A stretch of 64,000 nucleotides of DNA from Macrolepiota albuminosa (taxonomy: Eukaryota; Basidiomycota; Agaricomycetes; Agaricales; Agaricaceae), in the NCBI GenBank assembly GCA_027475525.1, contig JAMWFC010000123.1, positions 56,888-120,887 of the forward strand, written 5' to 3'. Numbering within the stretch: the stretch's first letter is position 1; every line of letters begins with the position of its first letter. This document shows positions 57,715-64,000 of this stretch, in pieces. The notes under the pieces are model-generated. The model had not been told where the DNA came from, made no database searches, and saw only the letters and a list, made by a program, of their open reading frames with translations. The translations under genes and the position numbers were made by a program.

Positions 57715-59554
57715 TCATGCAAGTCTAACATTGATGCCGGCAGCCTGCAAAGCATCTTTGACGTCAGTGATCCGGACTTGCTCCCTATGAAATATTCCAG
57801 CTGCCAGTCCAGCCTCAACGGGAGTGTCCCGGAAGACTTGGACAAAGTGCTCCTTGCTACCAGCTCCGCTGCTAGCAATCACCGGGATGCTCACGTTCTT
57901 CTTGACGAGTTTCAGGAGATCCAGGTCGAATCCAAGTCCTGTACCATCACGGTCGATACTGTTGACCAGGATTTCACCTGCTCCAAGAGTTTCCACTCCG
58001 CGCACAAGCTCCCCAACAGAGACTTGGCGCGACTCACGTCCACCAGAGACAGTGCACTGATACCACCAGGCACTCCGCGCACAAGCTCCCCAACAGAGAC
58101 TTGGCGCGACTCACGTCCACCAGAGACAGTGCACTGATACCACCAGGCTCGGTGGGCCCCGTGACGAGTTCGTCCTTGTACGGGCCGTCATAGTTTCCGG
58201 ATCAACATATACTCTCCGTGGATCCACAGACACAACAACAGCTTGTCTCCCGTACGCACGTGCAATCGTTTCAATTGCGCTCGTGCCGTCCCCCTTTCCG
58301 GTTGCGCGCAGGCGCTCGACGGCATACACTGCCTCGGAGCCAATACTCACCTTGTCGGCTCCCGCACGGAAGTAGGCACCGGCGACCTCGAGCGCACTGC
58401 GTTTCGTGCCGTCTGGATCTACCGTGTCTTTGATGCCACCGCCGATGGTTAGGGGCACAAACACGCACTCTGCAGCGGCCCGCACGACGGCGGATCTACC
58501 GTGTCTTTGATGCCACCGCCGATGGTTAGGGGCACAAACACGCACTCTGCAGCGGCCCGCACGACGGCAAGCATCGGCTGGTCTTGCAAGGGCGAGTGGC
58601 GGAAGGAAGTGATGTTGAGAAGACAGAGCTCATCGGCGCCCTGCTCAAAGTACCGTGCGGCGAGTGCCACGGGCTTGCCGAGGTTGCGTACCTGGCCTGC
58701 TGCGGCGACGGTGGAGGTGGAGTCGGCTTTTTCTCGCACGTCGTATTGATCGCCCTTGGTGACAACAAGATCACCGTCGTCGTTTGCTCGGACGTCCATG
58801 CATGCAACGATGCGCTTCGTGAGGCCGTGCGCGGGCTTGAGGACTGGGGCTACACGTGGAGTCGTTCTATCGAACTCAAATTCGGGATTTCGGAGCCAGG
58901 CATCCACAAGGGCAAGGCCAGCCGAGCCAGACTTCTCGGGGTGGAACTGGGTGCCGAAGACGTTTCCCTTGCGTACGGAGGAAATGAAAAGCTCTTGGCC
59001 GTACTGAGTAGTACTGTGGACCCATTCTGTGACAGCAGGGTATTTGTCGGGGTTATATTTTGCACAGAAGGAATGAACGAAATAGTAATGGGCGGGATCA
59101 ATTGGTTCAGCCGTATTATCGGTAGGATGAACGAGATCGGCTGTATTCCAACCAATGTGAGGGACAGCCTTGTCACTGCTGTCGAATTGTTCGATGGGAC
59201 ACGGGATCACGCCCAAACCCTGATAAGATGACTCGGTAGATGACTCGAAAAGAATTTGCATGCCAATACAGATGCCCATGAAGGGGCGGCCGGATTGAAT
59301 GTACTTGAGCAACGGGTCGCGGAGACCACGGGACTCGAGCGACTGGACGGCACTGCCAAACGCGCCGACTCCGGGAAAGATGAGGATCTAATTGAGAGTT
59401 GAGGAAAGGTTGATGTGAGGAAATGAGGACTGACGGTGGCATGGTCGAAATCTGCGGGAGTGGATATCCATTTGAACGAGTAACCGAGACGGGTCAGGGA
59501 GTTTGCCAGGCTCTGGACGTTTCCTGCGCCATAGTCGAGCAAGTAGAGCGCCAT
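57715..59554 (-). CDS. HIS7: imidazole glycerol phosphate synthase HisHF
   Basis: Bifunctional enzyme of histidine biosynthesis: an N-terminal glutamine amidotransferase feeds ammonia to a C-terminal cyclase that makes IGP and AICAR. Start ATG 59554 ([19 protein letters not shown]). One intron near 59440-59390 joins [14 protein letters not shown]. The amidotransferase triad is present: GICIGMQ (Cys) and [10 protein letters not shown] (His, Glu). The cyclase shows [55 protein letters not shown] and PVIASSGAG, and ends NVRLA. Two 77-bp duplications (58415-58568 and 57994-58148) and a likely lost base near 58190 shift the frame as assembled. Confidence 0.92.
57994..58148. repeat. 77-bp direct duplication 4 (HIS7 cyclase)
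   Basis: Period exactly 77, copies identical (78 matching bases). Lies in coding sequence encoding [11 protein letters not shown]; shifts the frame. Confidence 0.95.
58415..58568. repeat. 77-bp direct duplication 5 (HIS7 cyclase)
   Basis: Period exactly 77, copies identical over exactly 77 bases. Lies in coding sequence encoding [15 protein letters not shown]; shifts the frame. Confidence 0.95.
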
Positions 59555-59677
59555 TAGAGTCACTGATTACAGCCCGGCCCGGCCAAAATTATTTTGATCG
59601 AGTGATCGAAATTATTTTTCAAATCTTGCTCTTATAAAGAACGTTAACGAGTCAGGTCTGCCAGCCTTCCAGCCATC
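59555..59677. promoter_or_regulatory. shared HIS7-SER3 promoter with Gcn4/Cpc1-like sites
   Basis: 123 bp between divergent start codons. GAGTCA (reverse complement TGACTC, the core of the Gcn4/Cpc1 site) occurs at 59557-59562 and again at 59649-59654, next to each start. A TATAAAG lies at about 59633. Co-control by general amino-acid control would make sense for this gene pair. Confidence 0.5.
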
Positions 59678-61085
59678 ATGTCTGTCAACAACCGCGCCTC
59701 TGTCGCCGCATCCCCCGCATCCCCTAGCTTCGACCGCGCCCTCCGTCGCAGATCCGTGCAGGACATCCACCCTCGCTTCCTGCATCCCCTCGAGAACGGC
59801 GGCATCCGCCTTCTCATCCTTGAGAACATCTCTCAGGACGCTGTCTCTGCTTTCCGCACACTGGGATTCCATGTCGATCACTACACCACCGCCATGTCCG
59901 AGGACGAGCTCGTTGAGAAAATCCCAACCTACCATGCCATTGGCATCCGCAGCAAAACAAAAATCACCCAACGAGTCATCAACGCTGCACCCAAGGTCTG
60001 TGTCGTCCCACTTACTCCTGAATCAGTGCTGATCCTTTACGTAGCTTCTTGTAATCGGATGCTTCTGTATCGGTACAAACCAGGTCGATCTCACTGCTGC
60101 CGCTGCGGCCGGCATCCCTGTTTTCAATTCTCCTTTTTCCAACTCGCGCTCTGTCGCCGAGCTCGTTATGGCAGAGCTCATAGCCCTCTCACGTCAGCTG
60201 TTTGAACGCTCCTATGAGCTCCGTAATGGTATCTGGAATAAGAAATCCAAGGCCTGTTGGGAGGTCCGCGGTAAGACACTCGGAATCGTCGGCTATGGCC
60301 ATATAGGCTCCCAGCTGTCTGTCCTCGCAGAATCATTCGGTCTCCGTGTTCTCTTTTACGATATCATCAACATCATGCCCCTAGGCACTGCGCGCCAAGT
60401 GCCCACTCTTTCCGCCCTCCTCGCAGAGTCCGATTTTGTCACCCTTCACGTACCCGAACTACCTGAAACTACAAATCTCATTTCAGTACAACAGCTCAGC
60501 GAAATGAAGCAGGGTTCATATCTCATAAACAACGCACGTGGCAAGGTTGTTGATATCCCGGCTCTCATCGACGCCCTAAAGTCCGGCCATATTGCCGGCG
60601 CTGCAATCGATGTCTTCCCCAATGAGCCTGGCTCAAACGGCCCAGGCTTCGATGACAATCTGAACACTTGGGCCACTCAACTGAGAAATATCCCTAATGT
60701 CATACTCACCCCTCACATCGGCGGCTCTACAGAGGAAGCCCAACGCATGATCGGCGACGAAGTTGCACAAGCTCTCTCTAGCTACCTCGGCTATGGTTCC
60801 ACCGTTGGCGCCGTCAACTTCCCCGAAGTTGACCTTCGTGCAATTACTACCGAGCAAGATAAACAAATACGTATCTGCCACGTCCACAAGAACCAGCCTG
60901 GTGTCCTTCGGCAGATCAACGAGGTTTTGTCGCCGTATAACGTCGAGAAACAATACTCGGATTCCAAGGGCGATATCGCTTATGTCATGGCTGACATTGC
61001 GAATGTTTCTCGAGCAGAGGTTGGCAAGCTCCAAGAGCTCATTAGCTCTACAGACGCCAATATCCTCACCCGTTTCCTTGCCTAA
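59678..61085 (+). CDS. SER3: D-3-phosphoglycerate dehydrogenase
   Basis: First enzyme of serine biosynthesis, oxidising 3-phosphoglycerate with NAD. Start ATG 59678 (MSVNNRASVAASPASPSFDR). A single intron at 59996-60044 joins NAAPK-LLVIGCFCIGTNQVDL. The NAD-binding motif is GIVGYGHIGSQLS. Catalytic Arg lies in NNARGKVVD, Glu in FPNEP and His in LTPHIGGSTEEAQ. The C-terminal ACT domain (RICHVHKNQPGVLRQINEVL) would sense serine. The length of about 450 residues fits the yeast enzymes. Neighbour HIS7 is divergent. Confidence 0.95.
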
Positions 61086-61349
61086 GGCAAGTGAACCGTT
61101 TTCGTGTCTCAACGGCACTATCTCGCATGTCATCGTCACACCCATTCAACTGGACACCCTCTCATTACATAGATATTTATGTTGTATGCTGTTTTACAAG
61201 GAATTTGTGTACTATCAAACTATCAACTGGACACCCTCTCATTACATAGATATTTATGTTGTATGCTGTTTTACAAGGAATTTGTGTACTATCAAACTAT
61301 ACCACATGCATGAAGTAAATGATAAAGCACATGATGCTTAAGCTTAAGC
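61086..61349. other. intergenic between SER3 and RAD51
   Basis: Convergent 3' flanks. Most of it consists of a 77-bp unit present twice (61146-61300). Confidence 0.7.
61146..61300. repeat. 77-bp direct duplication 6 (intergenic)
   Basis: Period exactly 77, copies identical (78 matching bases). Lies in the SER3-RAD51 3' flank. Confidence 0.95.
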
Positions 61350-62726
61350 TTAGGCCTCCTCCTCAGGATCACCGATACCGCTAGCGAGAATTGCGAAATG
61401 AGTTTCCATCTCGGGTAGACATGGTGAATCATAAATCTTGCACGATCGTGTGTTTCCGCGTGCCTTCTTGAGCTGCAGTCTATAGCAAATAATGTTATAA
61501 TCGATAGTTCGTATACAGGAGCTGACACACCGAGTAGTAGAGGCATGAGCCATGATATTTCCACCAATGGGCTTCTTCTCGTTGCCTGCATATGGGCCTG
61601 CCGCCACCGAGTAGTAGAGGCATGAGCCATGATATTTCCACCAATGGGCTTCTTCTCGTTGCCTGCATATGGGCCTGCCGCCGCGTCAGGGTTAGACATG
61701 ACTTGGTTGGTTACGACAACTGCAATGCCAAACTCAAGGGCCCTTGATGGTCATTGCAACGAAACTCTGATGAAAAAAAAACTGATACCTCATCCGCTAG
61801 ACGTTGAAGGGTGCGAAGGAATCTCCCTAGATGGTTTTGACGAGATGACAATTCACCTCGACCACTAAAGTCTGTACGATATAGTGCAGTACAAGAGTCT
61901 ACTATGAGCAGACAGAACCTGTGCATATATATTGAGGCTATCGCATTCTTCAAGGCAGTGAGTGAGAGAAGTCACCTAGATTCGGACATCAATGCGCTCG
62001 CACTGGTTAGTAGCGCATTTTGATGGTCCGCATTGTACGCCCTCGCATATGCAACATTATCGAGAACTTCTTCTCCGTTCAAACCATACCGTTCCGCAAC
62101 TGCGAGGAGACGCACTGGCCGGAAAGTGCCTTCAGTGTCAATATACAGGCATTTCCCCTCGCCGCCACCCATGCTCACTGGCAGTTGACAAGTTACAGCA
62201 AGCGTGTGACATATTTGAGATTTCCCTGTCCTGAACTCTCCAAAAAGTTCGGTTATCGCGCCAGTCTCAATGCCACCTTAGCAAACGAACAACTTAGCAC
62301 GCATACAAGGAAGTAAGGATACTCGGAGCACACCTCCCAGAAGAGCATCAAGTTGCTTTGAGCCAGTGGTAATGTGTACAAGCTCAGCTCTTCGCGCATG
62401 GACTTCGGTAGCACTCTGAAACCCCAGAGGGACGATCTTCTGGGCTGTGACGGGTGTCAAGCTTATGTAGCACCGACCGGCACTGTCTGAGACTAACCCT
62501 CCGCTAAAATCTTATCCGCCTTTTGATCAGAGATTCCTTTTATTGTGACAAGATGTTTTTTGGGAGTGAACGCGACTGCTTCGACCGTGTTCAGGCCAGC
62601 CTCGGCGAGTTTCTTGATGTCGTTTGGGTGAATACCCGCCTCTTGTAGCTTATTGACGAGGAGAGGTCCAGTAAGTGTGTAGTCTTCACCGACTTCTCCT
62701 TCGGGTGCTTGGGATGCTTGAGACAT
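61350..62726 (-). CDS. RAD51: recombinase RAD51
   Basis: RecA-family strand-exchange protein for homologous recombination. Start ATG 62726 ([20 protein letters not shown]). The N-terminal helix-hairpin region is [15 protein letters not shown] ... [14 protein letters not shown]. The Walker A motif is GEFRTGKS; the core shows [43 protein letters not shown] and [16 protein letters not shown], ending [11 protein letters not shown] and DPEEEA. RAD51 is preferred over DMC1 because of the N-terminal sequence. Several introns. A 77-bp duplication (61527-61681) repeats the [12 protein letters not shown] coding end; as assembled it adds a shifted frame. Confidence 0.93.
61527..61681. repeat. 77-bp direct duplication 7 (RAD51)
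   Basis: Period exactly 77, copies identical (78 matching bases). Covers the end of a RAD51 exon and its donor. Confidence 0.95.
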
Positions 62727-64000
62727 GACAGTCGTGGTTAAATGTTGATGCCAGAGTAGGTCTACGCGAATGGTCATGTCACGTGCCCGCGTCTGTCACG
62801 ACCCACCAACAACTAGCTACTCAGCACCAAGGATCAGAAGTGATATATTCCAGACGAGCTTCTCTCTGTCATCTCCAGTGCCGGCTCTGGGTCTATGCCA
62901 CACTATGAAGAACTCGGCTTTCCCATGGTTGTCTCAACCTTTGCTCTGTTTGTCGACTTCTTCAAGCAAAAGCCTCTAGCTGCAACGTTCCTCTCTTCAT
63001 CGAGAGGTCCAAGACGCAATCTATGTCAATCAATATTTAATTTTCCTACCTACCATACACCTCCCGCTCATATCGGACGCCATCACTGTAAATGCGGATC
63101 GTATCGACGAGATTATCGTATGCAGTGGATCTTGAGTGATATCGTTCCGCATGTGCTCCATCAAGCCCTGTCATAACGCGTCTGGAGATACGCGGCCTAG
63201 CATGCAATGTTGAGCAGTTAGGAGCCATCTTTCAAGCATCACCGTCCTTCTCCACGCTCAAAATTTGGGGTTATTCACTGGAAAGAGGCTGATTCTTTGA
63301 ATTTCACTATTCATGACCAACACTCTTCTCGACGGTGCTTTTATTTGTCCTTTGTCACATATTATGACACCCACTTGACGGTGAGATATTATGGTGTTCT
63401 CCATTTCCCCAAACAGTACATTACCCAAATTCGCGAAACTGAGAATTAGCGGTGTCACCATAACCTTGGAAGATGCTCTTGTGATTCAAAAGTGGTCGAC
63501 TATCACTTCTATAGAGCAATGCTGAGGCCAATAGTTCTGTTTGCTGGCGGAATCTAACCATTGTCATCATTAATGATCCATCTTTAGTTGGTAGAGCACA
63601 AACGGTGGCAGTGATTCGTCGGTCATACACACAATCCCCCAGAACCATCCACACTCAATGTCACTGATTGGGATTAAGAAGAATTACAATCTGAATTGCC
63701 AAACACAGTCTTAAACTTCATAAGCAAGAATTTGACTCTAACACCTCTGGAGAGACGATGACGATGATATGTGGTCGGATGTGGAAGTAGAAAAGACTTT
63801 TGGAGCATAGACGGCATTGACCATGAACTGGAGGCCGAATTTTGTAAGGGAGATGGACAAGAGACGAAAGTTAAATATGAATGACATTAGAGAGTTTCGT
63901 CAGCGATAGGGACAGAAGTAATAGGTACATCTTTTCTAAATGTCCGTTCCAAATATGACACTGCTTTCAAGTCCAACACCACTCTTGGCCACTTCAGTAA
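62727..64000. other. no recognised gene at the right end
   Basis: Upstream of RAD51 lies CACGTG near 62782. Two overlapping leftward frames (63654-63421 and 63461-63258) together read like a frame-shifted gene piece with FREFG / LGNVLFGEMENTIIS. A rightward frame at 62895-63176 begins MPHYEELGFPMVVSTFALFV with a hydrophobic stretch. None of these is recognised, and I would not call a gene without homology. Confidence 0.35.

Noticed and set aside
58584..59231. 215-codon plus-strand frame over HIS7
   Set aside because: It is antisense to the amidotransferase and cyclase motifs of HIS7 and has no features of its own.
43106..62726. MAD2, HIS7 and RAD51 as true pseudogenes
   Set aside because: All catalytic or signature motifs are intact and the breaks coincide with identical 77-bp duplications, so a sequence assembly fault is more likely than loss of essential genes.

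Overview
The window looks like a nuclear contig from a basidiomycete fungus, most likely a mushroom-forming Agaricomycete. The evidence is many 45-75 bp GT-AG introns, a KDZ-family DNA transposon, a Tad-like LINE of a type I know from mushrooms, and housekeeping proteins of basidiomycete character. I cannot name the species.

The window has two halves. Positions 1 to about 37,900 are a transposon graveyard. From left to right it holds: a transposon-associated reading frame cut by the window edge; a solo LTR (1695-2593); a decayed KDZ transposase with a multi-exon neighbour on the other strand; one complete but decayed Ty3/Gypsy element (9428-22636) with 929-bp LTRs, PBS, PPT and two solo LTRs of its own family nested in it; an acidic repeat protein gene that this element appears to have split in frame; tRNA-like and minisatellite sequence; a second, CpG-depleted copy of the same Gypsy pol; a Tc1/mariner element (28969-30491) inserted next to it; an unrelated solo LTR; a decayed LINE; and a fragment of a third Gypsy element. 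Between integrase and 3' LTR the complete Gypsy element carries about 3 kb with an antisense gene that still shows five introns. This is the most unusual biology in the window.

Positions 38,200 to about 62,700 are compact and gene-rich. In order they hold: a BCK1-like MAP kinase kinase kinase with an apparently permuted domain order; an NADPH oxidase (Nox1/NoxA type); MAD2 and TAF5 (divergent); an unrecognised conserved gene; a Ser/Thr-rich type I membrane protein; a MetE-like methyltransferase; ribosomal protein eL13; a cytochrome b5-fused sphingolipid/fatty-acid desaturase; a Pal1-domain protein; HIS7 and a 3-phosphoglycerate dehydrogenase (divergent, with Gcn4/Cpc1-type half sites between them); and RAD51. 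The last 1.2 kb shows nothing I recognise.

Seven direct duplications, all with a period of exactly 77 bp, are scattered through the window, five of them inside essential or conserved genes. A constant unit length unrelated to the host sequence points to unmerged k-mer overlaps in the assembly. Gene models for MAD2, the desaturase, HIS7 and RAD51 should be read with that in mind.
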